DNA of 64,000 bases from Synechococcus sp. BIOS-E4-1. Lineage in GTDB: Bacteria > Cyanobacteriota > Cyanobacteriia > PCC-6307 > Cyanobiaceae. The DNA lies in the NCBI RefSeq assembly GCF_014279995.1, contig NZ_CP047935.1, positions 1,695,494 through 1,759,493 of the forward strand. Direction: 5' to 3'. Positions 54,693 through 63,727 of the stretch are shown one piece after another. The notes beneath the pieces are model-generated. The model was not told where the DNA came from and did not search any database. It saw only the letters and a list, made by a program, of their open reading frames with translations. Every line of letters starts with the position of its first letter. Positions within the stretch are counted from its first letter, which is position 1. The translations under genes and the position numbers were made by a program.

Positions 54693-57184
54693 ATCAGACG
54701 TCTCCAGAACAGTGCGATCGCAAGCAGCGCGACCCTGATCAACAGCGGATGCTCGCGCCGATCCTGGACTGGTTTGAACATCAGGGGTGGGAACCACTTC
54801 CCTTCCAGACCCGCACATGGGAAGCACACCTGCTGGGGTTCAGCGGGCTGATCCAGGTGCCAACAGGTTCAGGGAAAACGTATGCCGCCGTGATGGGCCA
54901 AATCGCGCACATGCTCGAGACACCGGCTGAACAATCGGGTGTCCGATTGCTCTACCTCACGCCACTGAGAGCACTGAGCCGTGACCTTGCGGTGGCACTG
55001 AAGCAACCGATCGAGACCATGGGCTGGCCCTTGCGAGTGGGGATCAGAAATGGAGATACCGCTACCGCTGAAAGGAACCGCCAAACCAGAACCCCACCTG
55101 AAATCCTGATCACCACCCCGGAATCACTTTGCGTACTGCTGGCGGGTCGCCATTGCGAGGCGTTGTTCAGCACGCTTGAGACCGTGATCCTTGACGAATG
55201 GCATGAGCTGATTGGAAGCAAGCGTGGCGTGCAAACGGAACTGGCTCTCAGCTGGTTGCGACAACAACGCCCTCGGCTGCAGACCTGGGCCATCAGCGCA
55301 ACGATCGGAAATCTCGAGGAATCAGCCCGGCATGCCCTGGGCGTGAATGGCGAGCCATGCCTGATCACTGGAGCCCCCAAGCGTGGGCTGGATGTCACAA
55401 GCATCCTTCCCGACAGCATCGATGGATTTCCCTGGGGCGGTCACCTCGGACTGAGGCGATACGAAGATCTGATCGGGCAAATGGAACCCTGCACCAGCAC
55501 TCTGCTGTTCACCAACACCCGCAACCAGGCTGAGCGCTGGTTCCAGTGTCTGCGCTATGCCTGTCCTGAAATGGAAGGACTGCTGGCCCTCCATCACAGC
55601 GCCCTGGATCGCAGTGAAAGAGAGGCCATTGAAGCTGCTGTCAAAGCGGGTTCGATGCTCTGGGTGGTCTGCACCAGCTCCCTCGATCTGGGAGTGGACT
55701 TTCAACCCGTGGAGCGAGTTGTTCAGATCGGATCACCAAAAAATCTGGCACGCCTGCTGCAGCGTGCAGGACGCTCAGCGCACTTGCCGGGTGGAACCTC
55801 AAAGGTGTTGTTCATGCCGACCAACGCCCTGGAACTTCTGGAGCTGAGTGCCGTTCGCCGCGGGCTTGACAACGGCATGGTGGAAGAGCGACGCCCACCC
55901 AACCAACCGCTGGATGTTCTGCTGCAACATCTGACGACGCTGGCATGTGGACCTGGTTTCAGGCCTGACGAAACGCTTACTGCCATTCGCAGCACAAGCT
56001 CCTACAAAAAACTGGAGCAGAGTGACTGGGAGTGGTGTCTGCGCTTTCTTGAACACGGAGGTGATTGCCTCGGTGCCTACCCCCGTTACCAAAAACTGCA
56101 CAGCACGGATGACGGCCGTTTCGTCATTCGCGATAACGCCATCGCAAGACTGCATCGCTTCAACATCGGCACAATCACATCGGCACCCGCAATCCGGGTT
56201 CGGTTCGTGCGAGGATCAGTATTGGGACATGTTGAGGAAACATTCATAAGCCAGCTGAAGCCGAGGGATGTGTTCTTTTTCGCAGGACGTCAGCTGGAAT
56301 TCGTGAGACTTCGCGACATGACGGCCTACGTGAAGACCACATCGAAAAAAAGCACAGCTGTTCCAGCCTGGGCCGGCGGGCAGATGTCGCTCTCAGATCT
56401 GCTGACCCACCATCTGCGAGAAGAGGTTGCAAGAGCCGGGCGTGGCGAACTGGATACACCGGAGCTCAATGCGCTTGAACCACTGTTTGAACGCCAGATG
56501 GATCTGTCAGCCCTGCCATCGAGTGAACAGTTGCTGATTGAAACCTGCCGCACACGCGAAGGCATGCATCTTTACGCCTATCCGTTTGAAGGCCGATTTG
56601 TGCACGAGGGCCTTGGTTTTTTATGGGCCACACGACTGACAAGACGCCATCGCGGCACGATCACGGTGTCAGTGAATGACTACGGTTTCGAACTGCTGGC
56701 GCCCAGGGGATATCCCATGGATGACCTGCTGGACGAGCATCTGGAGGAGCTGCTCGACGACAATGATCTGGAAACAGATCTGGAACAGGCACTGAATCTT
56801 TCGGAGCTGTGTCGACGCCGGTTCCGTGGTATCGCCCAGGTGGCAGGTTTACTTGTTCAGGGCTTCCCTGGAAAGAGCAAAAGCGCTGGACAGTTGCAGA
56901 TCAGCGGCTCACTGCTGTGGGAGGTGTTCAACAAACATGAACCCAACAATCTTCTTGTTCGCCAAGCGCGACACGAAGTGCTGCAAGAGCAGCTTGAACT
57001 ACCGCGGCTACGCAGTGCACTGAAAAGAATGCAACGCGGAGAAACACTGCACTGCCCTACGCCACGCCCAACGCCACTGGCTTTTCCATTACTGGTGGAA
57101 AGGCTCAACAACCGTATGAGCAACGAGTCCGTCCTGGAACGCATCAAACGCATGCAATATGAAGCACTGCGAAATGAACAATAA
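54689..57184 (+). CDS. ligase-associated DEXH-box helicase (Lhr-like)
   Basis: An 831-residue superfamily 2 helicase. Walker A is VPTGSGKTYAAVMGQIA, motif II is ILDEWHELIGSKRG, motif III is AISATIGN, and motifs V-VI include SSLDLGVDFQPVERVVQIGS and LQRAGRSAH. The C-terminal half matches Lhr-like helicases. Exonuclease, ligase and helicase in this order are a known bacterial DNA damage response cassette. Starts with GTG overlapping the ligase stop by 4 bp. Confidence 0.93.
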   Translation: MNQTSPEQCDRKQRDPDQQRMLAPILDWFEHQGWEPLPFQTRTWEAHLLGFSGLIQVPTGSGKTYAAVMGQIAHMLETPAEQSGVRLLYLTPLRALSRDLAVALKQPIETMGWPLRVGIRNGDTATAERNRQTRTPPEILITTPESLCVLLAGRHCEALFSTLETVILDEWHELIGSKRGVQTELALSWLRQQRPRLQTWAISATIGNLEESARHALGVNGEPCLITGAPKRGLDVTSILPDSIDGFPWGGHLGLRRYEDLIGQMEPCTSTLLFTNTRNQAERWFQCLRYACPEMEGLLALHHSALDRSEREAIEAAVKAGSMLWVVCTSSLDLGVDFQPVERVVQIGSPKNLARLLQRAGRSAHLPGGTSKVLFMPTNALELLELSAVRRGLDNGMVEERRPPNQPLDVLLQHLTTLACGPGFRPDETLTAIRSTSSYKKLEQSDWEWCLRFLEHGGDCLGAYPRYQKLHSTDDGRFVIRDNAIARLHRFNIGTITSAPAIRVRFVRGSVLGHVEETFISQLKPRDVFFFAGRQLEFVRLRDMTAYVKTTSKKSTAVPAWAGGQMSLSDLLTHHLREEVARAGRGELDTPELNALEPLFERQMDLSALPSSEQLLIETCRTREGMHLYAYPFEGRFVHEGLGFLWATRLTRRHRGTITVSVNDYGFELLAPRGYPMDDLLDEHLEELLDDNDLETDLEQALNLSELCRRRFRGIAQVAGLLVQGFPGKSKSAGQLQISGSLLWEVFNKHEPNNLLVRQARHEVLQEQLELPRLRSALKRMQRGETLHCPTPRPTPLAFPLLVERLNNRMSNESVLERIKRMQYEALRNEQ

Positions 57185-57485
57185 GCAAAGCCAATTAACT
57201 GTTACAACGATTACAGCCAAGAGTCAAATCGCTTGTCGCAAACTGCGTATCAGCGATTAACGCGATTCAAAATACAAAACAGACGGCAAAGGAAGGTTTA
57301 AACTAAATCAGAGGAGCGCAACAGGCTAATATAAATATATTAAACAGGATCAATTATAACAAAACAAAAAAATTAGAAGAGGTTTATCGTTGAAAGAGTG
57401 CTCATCTTAAGAACTAAAAATAAATCCACTACTTATAGAATGTACATTCGAAATAGTCTCAAAAGAGCAGCACGAAAAGTGAATC
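57185..57485. other. AT-rich, no gene seen
   Basis: Sharp drop in GC after the helicase stop marks the second accessory region. Confidence 0.5.
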
Positions 57486-57761
57486 TTACAATGCATCAAG
57501 AACCGTCATTACTATAGTGCCTGTATTTCCTGGACCCTGTTTACAGCCGTCTCCCTTGCCACCGGCAACAGCCTCCATTTCCTCCTCTGAAAGCTCTGAC
57601 ATTTTTGATTTGAATGCCGTTCGTAGATCCTCAGCACTGATTTCAATACCATAATCTGCAGCAAGCTTAACGGCTTCTTCAGCGGTAGTGGCGGCGGTAA
57701 TTGACTGCCTAAATTCGGAATTCGTCGAAAGCAAATTCAAAAGATCTTCTTGGGCTGACAT
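57486..57761 (-). CDS. Nif11-leader peptide, minus-strand subfamily, copy 2
   Basis: A 91-residue precursor from ATG 57761 (the frame is open to 57863). Leader MSAQEDLLNLLSTNSEFRQS, ATTAEEAVKLAADYGIEI, LSEEEMEAVAGG; the 23-residue core begins KGDGC and ends TVLDAL, with its single Cys at core position 5. It aligns with 35450-35725 over the leader, core length and Cys position, though the two are 22 kb apart. The conserved core separates it from the tandem-array family. Confidence 0.82.
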   Translation of the reverse strand: MSAQEDLLNLLSTNSEFRQSITAATTAEEAVKLAADYGIEISAEDLRTAFKSKMSELSEEEMEAVAGGKGDGCKQGPGNTGTIVMTVLDAL

Positions 57762-58102
57762 GTTAAAAAACAATACTTTTTTTAGTTTACGTGAAAAGTA
57801 CAAAATGGCGATCAAACAAAAGAATTGTTTTATAATTGATGGAAACAATATAATGGGCATCACTTGCTACTCAGAAGGACTGGAATTAAGAGTTCAAATT
57901 TGCGTAATCAACGCTAAGGCCGAATAAAATTGACCGAAGAAGTACATGAAAGGTAAGAGCGTATGCACCTGTAGAAGTAAGGACGTGCAAATCCTTTATC
58001 CAAGGATGATGAAGGATGCAAAAAACTGTATAATGAGTTCGCAAGCAAAAGTTAGACAGTAAACCATTCACCCATAACAAGGCGGAGGAGAAGAAGGATT
58101 AA
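57762..58102. other. no supported gene
   Basis: A 40-residue ATG frame at 57805-57927 (+) (MAIKQKNCFIIDGNNIMGIT..) is possible but unsupported. Confidence 0.4.
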
Positions 58103-58279
58103 CGCCAAAAAAGATCCCACGAAAAACGCTGGGTAGACGGGATGCTATTCGATACAGCAATCTAAGAGATAAACAAGCAGTGGCGGCCGTTCATGCTCGG
58201 AGCCGACTTAACGAAATACGGCGTTAATCAGGCTGCTGAAGCAATGAAGCAGCCACTGCAGATCACAATGACATTCTAA
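58103..58279 (+). pseudogene. gene remnant with an in-frame TAA
   Basis: The frame reads RQKRSHEKRWVDGMLFDTAI, a TAA at 58163-58165, then EINKQWRPFMLGADLTKYGV and AAEAMKQPLQITMTF, stopping 2 bp before the next gene. Both halves are protein-like and contiguous in one frame; no usable start codon is seen. Looks like a nonsense-broken gene in an old two-gene operon. Confidence 0.45.
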
Positions 58280-58281
58280 CG

Positions 58282-58551
58282 ATTTCAAGAGCCAAGCATA
58301 AAGCGCCTGCACGCCATAACCAATATGTCCTCGGTGTTGATCCTGATGGTGCTCTGGCAGCCAACGAGCAACGCCGCAAACGCAAGGCTACGATTCTCAA
58401 GGACTTCAAAGATGAAGTGATGGATTTCATCAAAGAAGCGGCCTACCTCTTCGACAGAAATCAGCACTCGAATCAAAAACTTAATCAAGCCTTGACCATT
58501 GCCCGTGAGGCAATGGATCAAGCCCACGAAGACCTGCAATGGGGTGACTAA
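58282..58551 (+). CDS. helical protein with ATT in place of ATG
   Basis: A frame of 89 residues if read from ATT 58282: SRAKHKAPARHNQYVLGVDP, EQRRKRKATILKDFKDEVMD, then AAYLFDRNQHSNQKLNQAL and a QAHEDLQWGD end. No ATG/GTG/TTG precedes the conserved-looking N-terminus; the first in-frame ones are deep inside (GTG-ATG near 58412). The opposite-strand frame 58285-58539 is its shadow. Basic N-terminal half and helical C-terminal half; function unknown. Probably silent, or started at ATT. Confidence 0.45.
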   Translation: MSRAKHKAPARHNQYVLGVDPDGALAANEQRRKRKATILKDFKDEVMDFIKEAAYLFDRNQHSNQKLNQALTIAREAMDQAHEDLQWGD

Positions 58552-58638
58552 CGACAGTTAACTGCTGCACTAATACACTCCAGCAGCTGTTTACAGCAGC
58601 GATAGGGAAACTCCAGCTCAAGCCGCACTGACCAATCG

Positions 58639-58926
58639 CTAGAGCGACCCGAAACTCTCTCTCGAAACTGCATGCAAAACCTTCAACGCCTGAAGGTTCT
58701 CAAGACGTTTCTGCGCCTGGGTCAGCATCGCTCTCACATGTGGGGCACAAGCATCAACCAAGGCAGCACCTTCAGAGGCTTCAGCCTTTGTGATTTCAAT
58801 ACAAGGGTCAATTTGGTGCTCAACGGGAAGTTCCTCGTCGAGCGACACCAAGGCAGGGCCTGCAGTAACTAACAGCAGTTGAGGAAATGACCGTCGTGTG
58901 TCCTCTGAGAAGGGCTGCATCAACAA
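58639..58926 (-). CDS. hypothetical protein, 95 residues
   Basis: A soluble frame with an amphipathic C-terminal helix: MLMQPFSEDTRRSFPQLLLV, TAGPALVSLDEELPVEHQID, and HVRAMLTQAQKRLENLQALK. Two Cys. Composition is protein-like; the overlapping plus-strand frame is not. No family recognised. Confidence 0.5.
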   Translation of the reverse strand: MLMQPFSEDTRRSFPQLLLVTAGPALVSLDEELPVEHQIDPCIEITKAEASEGAALVDACAPHVRAMLTQAQKRLENLQALKVLHAVSRESFGSL

Positions 58927-59084
58927 GTTATTTAGGGCTTTTCAAGTCTGGCGACTGCAGAAATATGCACCAAACGGGGGAGCTAGGCGCATGGAAGATC
59001 ACCCTTCCGGGTGATGTGAGTCCGATTGATTCAAGAGATGGTGAAGAGGTCCAGGAGGGATGACCTCCTTTCACTCCCAAAACA

Positions 59085-59405
59085 ATGAGACTCTTTCCTG
59101 CAATCGCTGCCATTACTGTTGTCGGAGCAACATTGAATGTAAGTCCGGCAAGGGCATTTGGCTTAGGAAAATTAATTAATGCGGCTGTCGGAGCCTCAGT
59201 CGCACAGCCAGTAGCGGCCCCGCAACAATCCAGCACTAATGGATCACGCGCTAACGGTCTCAGCGGTGCATCTGGAGGAAACGGAACTACCGTCAGCGGT
59301 CAAGACAACACAGTGAATACTCAACAAGTGACGCATATTCACCACCACCATTACACAACAAACACTACAGAAAACAACATTAGTTTTACTACTAACGCTC
59401 ATTAA
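59085..59405 (+). CDS. small secreted Asn/Ser/Thr/His-rich protein
   Basis: A 106-residue protein with a signal peptide (MRLFPAIAAITVVGATLNVS, cleavage at ARA), a short hydrophobic GLGKLINAAVGASVAQPVAA stretch and a low-complexity C-terminus (NGSRANGLSGASGGNGTT, then a HIHHHHY cluster near residue 87 and a Thr/Asn-rich end). The His cluster could bind metal. Function unknown. Confidence 0.65.
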   Translation: MRLFPAIAAITVVGATLNVSPARAFGLGKLINAAVGASVAQPVAAPQQSSTNGSRANGLSGASGGNGTTVSGQDNTVNTQQVTHIHHHHYTTNTTENNISFTTNAH

Positions 59406-59545
59406 AATTTGATGTTTTGAGTCGGGAAGCCTGAAGCCATGGAAGCAAGGCTGAGAGCTATACAAGACCTAAAAGGGAAAAGCAGGGGGCGTTGAGTGAC
59501 GCTATCGATCTCCCGACTGAACATTCTCAAGCAAACAGCATCTTT

Positions 59546-59914
59546 CTATTGCTTTAATACGCCAGCAACCGTTAGCGCTGCTTCTGTTAATAGACACCCC
59601 TTATTTAAAAAAGACCTAAGGCACGCTATTCTACTTTGATCATCGCGAAAATTAGCCGAAAAAGTAATTGAAGTGTGCTCAAAGTATAAGACAACTGATT
59701 GAGTGAAGAGCATCGAAAAGATGTCAATCATTTTTATGTCCTCATAGTTACAGCTACTCAAACCAAAAGCACCACGATACTCGATATGATTTTCGTATAG
59801 CCTCAGAGCTGGGGCTATAGAATTATTACCCAAAGCAAAGAGCTTTGGCATAAAGCTCAAGCCATTAAAGCTAGCGCGTAAATTGGCGTCAAAAATAGGT
59901 TTTGTCTCATTCAA
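59546..59914 (-). CDS. hypothetical protein, 122 residues
   Basis: An intact frame with alternating hydrophobic strands (LRLYENHIEYRGAFGLSSCN, YEDIKMIDIFSMLFTQSVVL, YFEHTSITFSANFRDDQ) and a terminal helix, a plan reminiscent of small PH-like domains that read membrane-proximal signals. This is a fold-level impression only. No family recognised. Confidence 0.6.
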   Translation of the reverse strand: MNETKPIFDANLRASFNGLSFMPKLFALGNNSIAPALRLYENHIEYRGAFGLSSCNYEDIKMIDIFSMLFTQSVVLYFEHTSITFSANFRDDQSRIACLRSFLNKGCLLTEAALTVAGVLKQ

Positions 59915-60187
59915 GTTCAGCCAACCTCCATACAGTAAAAGTAACAGTAAAATATGAGACTGTCATTGGCAATATGGCAAGGAAGTAGTGTCTCTATCGA
60001 TCTCCCGACAAAACAAGGTCACACCAATTACACCACGCCAAATGCAGGCCTTTTTTATGGCCGGCCATCACCTGTGACAGATATCACTAAGGGATGTGAC
60101 ACGCATCATCAAATGATCTGGAGATCAGAGAGATCATAAGTTCATTAGCTGAACAGCTTCGGTTCTGCTCCTCGGATACTCAAGTCA

Positions 60188-60361
60188 ATGATGAGCCTTC
60201 TTCTCCTAATAACTATCACATACCTACTGTATTTACTGTTAAAACAAATAGAGAGTAAATTAGAGCAGTTAGAGGAATGGAAACAACATACGCTAATGAT
60301 ACTGGCATTCGCTTTAATGATTGAGGTGAGTCGACATGGGTACATACCTAGGACTTCCTGA
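60188..60361 (+). CDS. 57-residue membrane/coiled-coil protein
   Basis: A short gene below normal cutoffs: tandem ATGs, a hydrophobic helix (SLLLLITITYLLYLLL), a charged coiled coil (KQIESKLEQLEEWKQH) and a second hydrophobic stretch (LMILAFALMIEVS). The opposite-strand frame 60145-60426 is its shadow. Membrane helix plus coiled coil is plausible for a small membrane-bound adaptor; function unknown. Confidence 0.45.
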   Translation: MMSLLLLITITYLLYLLLKQIESKLEQLEEWKQHTLMILAFALMIEVSRHGYIPRTS

Positions 60362-60539
60362 ATCGGCGTGATCGATAGATACCATTGTGCATGCTCAAGC
60401 GATGACGACATGTGAATCAAGGTCAAACAATGAACAACATGACGGACGCGAAATCAGGTTATTTAATGGAAGGCTCTACGGATACGGAGAACAACGATGA
60501 CCGTCGCAATGACTTCTGCGCAGTAAGGATACTCGTATC

Positions 60540-60787
60540 ATGAAAACAACTCAAAGACATAGGAGAAGGTCTGAGCTGACGCCTGTCCTCAGGTGAGGCA
60601 GAAAGCCCCAGCTAATCCTAGTGAAGTTGTTGAGATGACAGAAAACTGGATTTGGGTTTCTACTGAGGATTTGAAGAAAGCCAATCCAAACCCTTCGGAG
60701 GAAGAGCTGGAAAACGCATAATGTTGTGGTAATAACTCGGTACCAATTGGTAAGTGCTGGGCGTACGAATATGTAGTTTGGATATAG
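60540..60787 (+). pseudogene. prochlorosin-type precursor relic with stop at the leader/core junction
   Basis: Degenerate leader sequence after ATG 60540 (frame broken before about 60591), then a readable stretch RQKAPANPSEVVEMTENW and STEDLKKANPNPSEEELENA followed by TAA (60719-60721) where AGG should be. The same frame continues CCGNNSVPIGKCWAYEYVVW to TAG 60785. Leader and core are thus both recognisable but separated by a stop exactly at the processing site. Confidence 0.6.
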
Positions 60788-60907
60788 GAAGTTGGCTTCA
60801 GAGAGTGCTGACATACTGAGATAATCTAATTAAGCCGCCCCCACAAAAACCTCGAATGGAGAGGAGCTGTTAATTGTCGGTAAGCCCGTAAAGTCTGAAT
60901 TCTGCTT

Positions 60908-61000
60908 CCGTACAAACCGCCTGGAAAGGTCCAGAAACCGTACCTTTGAGGTCGGCTGTCCCTCTATTTCCTGCCGTACGAACCGCCTAGAACAAAAAGG
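60908..61000 (+). repeat. imperfect direct repeats upstream of precursor 12
   Basis: CCGTACAAACCGCCTGGAA at 60908 and CCGTACGAACCGCCTAGAA at 60974 (2 mismatches in 19), 66 bp apart, each followed by an A/G-rich AAGG; a shorter AACCGTACC lies between. They end 20 bp before the ATG at 61020. Could be an operator, an sRNA or a duplicated leader. Confidence 0.6.
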
Positions 61001-61019
61001 TCATCCTTCGGAGACACCG

Positions 61020-61322
61020 ATGACTCAAGGACAACTCGAAACCTTCCTAAAAAAGGTCAAAGCTGACACCAGCCTTCAGGAGAAGCTCAAGAAAGCTGCT
61101 GATGCTGATGCAGTAGTAGCAATAGCTAAAAACGTGGGTTTAACTATTTTTGCTGATGACTTGAAGAAAGGCCAGTCAGAACTTGCAAATGAAGAACTAG
61201 AAAAGGTGGCTGGTGGAGAACAGTGCCCCCTGAATACTGGGTGCCCGCTACATACTGGCTGGTGGTGCACTGGAGTACTGGTTGATCAACGACCACATCG
61301 TTCTGGCGCTAGTGATGCATAA
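61020..61322 (+). CDS. prochlorosin-type precursor 12
   Basis: A 100-residue precursor, 26 kb from the array. Leader MTQGQLETFLKKVKADTSLQ, VVAIAKNVGLTIFADDLK, NEELEKVAGG. The 34-residue core starts EQCPLNTGCPLHTGWWCTG, a repeat-like Cys-Pro-Leu-x-Thr-Gly pattern with Cys at 3, 9 and 17 and Thr at 7, 13 and 18, then a basic tail ending SGASDA. It lacks the array's TTGCTATAAC module, so its regulation differs. Confidence 0.85.
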   Translation: MTQGQLETFLKKVKADTSLQEKLKKAADADAVVAIAKNVGLTIFADDLKKGQSELANEELEKVAGGEQCPLNTGCPLHTGWWCTGVLVDQRPHRSGASDA

Positions 61323-62336
61323 CTACATAAAAAAGCGATTAGGAGTATGGTTGAATAAAGCCGAAGATTGAAGGCCAAAACCCGGACAATTTCCGTCAAC
61401 AATACACTTAAGCCCAAAAATCAGATGCCTAAAACAGGATCAGTTACCAAAAACGAGAAATTTGATGCAATTTATTCTAGCTTACAAGGTGCAAAAAAAT
61501 TAAGCAGCAAGAATTAAAAGACATGGCAAAAGCAAAAGGCACTATGCAGACTAATAACTATGACACCTAAAATCACTCCAAGAATGGTAAGTGAGCTAAT
61601 TAGCTAGATAAGAACTGATAGCCTTAATAGACATCAAATAAATTACTCAACGAAGCATAGCCAAGCAAAAGATAGTATAAGAAAATCAACAAACAATAAA
61701 AAGGGTTTGGTGAGGTATGCATTGACGAGCTGAAAGATACAGCGCTATAAGCATCCGTATAAGCCAAACTAGATAAGCGGTTTTATACCAATCACCAGAA
61801 ACAAACCAGAACTTCTCAACGTTAGCGCCGAGGCTATGCAGTGGGTTTAACCAAAAGTGCTGCAATCCTGAAAGAACAAGGGGGTATTACCCAGAAATAA
61901 CAATGCTCAACTATGCCTTTTAGGTCAATCTTAATCATCGCCCTCTCCATCACTATTGGCGTTGGAGCAATCACCAGCACATAAAATCAGGCCAATGAGC
62001 TATCAACTCAGAAACAACGACACACAAGAAACAGCAGTCAGGGTTAGAGGTTGCTGATGATGCTGACTCGTAAGACAAACAAAAAATACATCAAAAATAA
62101 AACAATAACAGATCTATTGCTAAAGCTGATTCATTAGTACCTCTGCTATATCAGAAAGCGGCTCATGACCTTTCTAATAATAATCAAATAAATACTATTA
62201 CTTGGGTGTAGCAAAAAACAGATTTAAGAGGTATGGCATTCACCCAATCAAACTGAGCAATGAAAAAAGACTGTCACAAAGCGAGTTGATCAAGCGAGGT
62301 CAGATGTAAGAATATAAAGAGGCATCAATTCAAGCC
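61323..62336. other. AT-rich, only remnants
   Basis: A 30-codon frame from ATG 61426 and a signal-peptide-like stub at 61913-61984 (PFRSILIIALSITIGVGAIT then TAA, with more frame after it) look like decayed small genes. Nothing intact. Confidence 0.4.
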
Positions 62337-62609
62337 ATGGAAACCACTGTCTGGACTTTCAACTTAAGCGTTCCATTCACAGAATGGGTCAAAATATATG
62401 ACAGCGAAGATGTCTCCAAGATGCACTCTTCAGTGGGGATCAAAACGCTGTTTCGTGGAGTCAGCAAAAACGATGAATCTAAAGTCTGTGCCGTTCAACA
62501 AGCCCCAGTTGGTGTAGCACAAAAACTGTTCGAAGATAACAAAGAGATGATTAGAGGAGCTGGTCATATCATTGAAAGTACAGTGATAACTGCCTATTCA
62601 GAGAATTAA
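62337..62609 (+). CDS. DUF3764-like protein
   Basis: A 90-residue protein, METTVWTFNLSVPFTEWVKI, DSEDVSKMHSSVGIKTLFRG, APVGVAQKLFEDNKEMIRGA, resembling DUF3764, a picocyanobacterial family with a ferredoxin-like or dimeric alpha/beta-barrel appearance. Function is not established. Single gene. Confidence 0.7.
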   Translation: METTVWTFNLSVPFTEWVKIYDSEDVSKMHSSVGIKTLFRGVSKNDESKVCAVQQAPVGVAQKLFEDNKEMIRGAGHIIESTVITAYSEN

Positions 62610-62977
62610 TATCAACATCAGAGCGTGTTATAAGACTGAATCTCAACCATAGCCAAAGAAAGTTTAACAGAATAATAAACAACTTTATTGTTGAATTAAA
62701 TCAAGGATAGCTTCACTCATTCAGCAAGATTCGCAACAACTAGTGTGCGAGTCATAACTTAAAAGCATATATGTTAGTAGAAGAAAGCGGCATTTAAGTA
62801 CATGCTAAACAGAAATCAGTTGGATTAATTAAATAAATCCTAGACATCAAAAATAGAAGAATCATAATAATACAATAAATCAGCAAGGAATGTAAACCAA
62901 TATAATTTTATAATTCGCACGAATTGTGAATAAAACCACCATGAGTCGTATAATGGACTAAGACCCCACTAGAAACA
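62610..62977. other. no gene seen
   Basis: AT-rich spacer; no frame or hairpin with a T-run supported. Confidence 0.45.
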
Positions 62978-63244
62978 ATGAATTTTGATATTGTAATTCT
63001 TGATGAGTTCATCAAAAGCTATCCAGAAATAAAATGGAAAAATTGGAAAGACTATGTGAGAGAGCAAATGATCAGCCAGGGAGATCACTGGTCAACAGCA
63101 TCATTATCGGGAAAAGATATTTGGGATTGCCTAGACAAGCATCAAATTAATCCTCTTCACCTCGTGCAGTGGAAACCAACTGTGGACACTCTTTATCAGG
63201 TGAGCTTACCGGACCATCCACACCCGTTCGATCATCCGTTGTAA
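62978..63244 (+). CDS. hypothetical protein, 88 residues
   Basis: A Trp-rich soluble frame (YPEIKWKNWKDYVREQMISQ, HWSTASLSGKDIWDCLDKHQ) ending in a Pro/His tail (LPDHPHPFDHPL). Protein-like composition, ATG start; no family recognised. Confidence 0.5.
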   Translation: MNFDIVILDEFIKSYPEIKWKNWKDYVREQMISQGDHWSTASLSGKDIWDCLDKHQINPLHLVQWKPTVDTLYQVSLPDHPHPFDHPL

Positions 63245-63727
63245 ATTATTTATATGGATTGTTTGTACAATGCGATTCAAAAATAGATTTGCTTTTAATA
63301 GCCTAGGACTAGGAGCCTTACCTAGCAATAAAAAATTGTCTTGACGTGAATTTAACCATCAATAAAAACACTTAAGACACGGTAAGCCTAAGAGGCCAAT
63401 AAAAATTGAGCAACTTGTCACAAATGAGAATCATCAATAGCGCAGTTTAGACAGACCAAAGCACACATCTCAAGCCTATTGTTCGTAGCCTGAAGCATCT
63501 TGTGAAACCAGTATGAGTCAACGCAAAGCACCTTATTTTCCTCTAAGCAACCAATATTTCTACCTGGTCTTTTCTGTAATTCTATCTTTTTTGTTTGGGT
63601 GGTCACTGGAGGTCCATCTATTAACATCTAGCGGCTTGTTAGATTAATAAACGGTTAGATACTGACCAGAGCATATAAAGAGAATAGATATAAGTAAAAT
63701 ACAAACTCTACAGTAGACAAAGATCCC
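63245..63727. other. no firmly supported gene
   Basis: A 69-codon minus-strand frame at 63418-63627 has four Cys but no context or Shine-Dalgarno sequence, so it is not called. Confidence 0.4.

Noticed and set aside
59954-60139. 61-codon plus-strand frame
   Set aside because: Random composition and no ribosome-binding site; only a short repeat (ATCGATCTCCCGAC) links it to 59500, too little for a call.
60145-60426. Minus-strand 93-codon frame
   Set aside because: Antisense to the membrane/coiled-coil small gene at 60188-60361, which reads far better.
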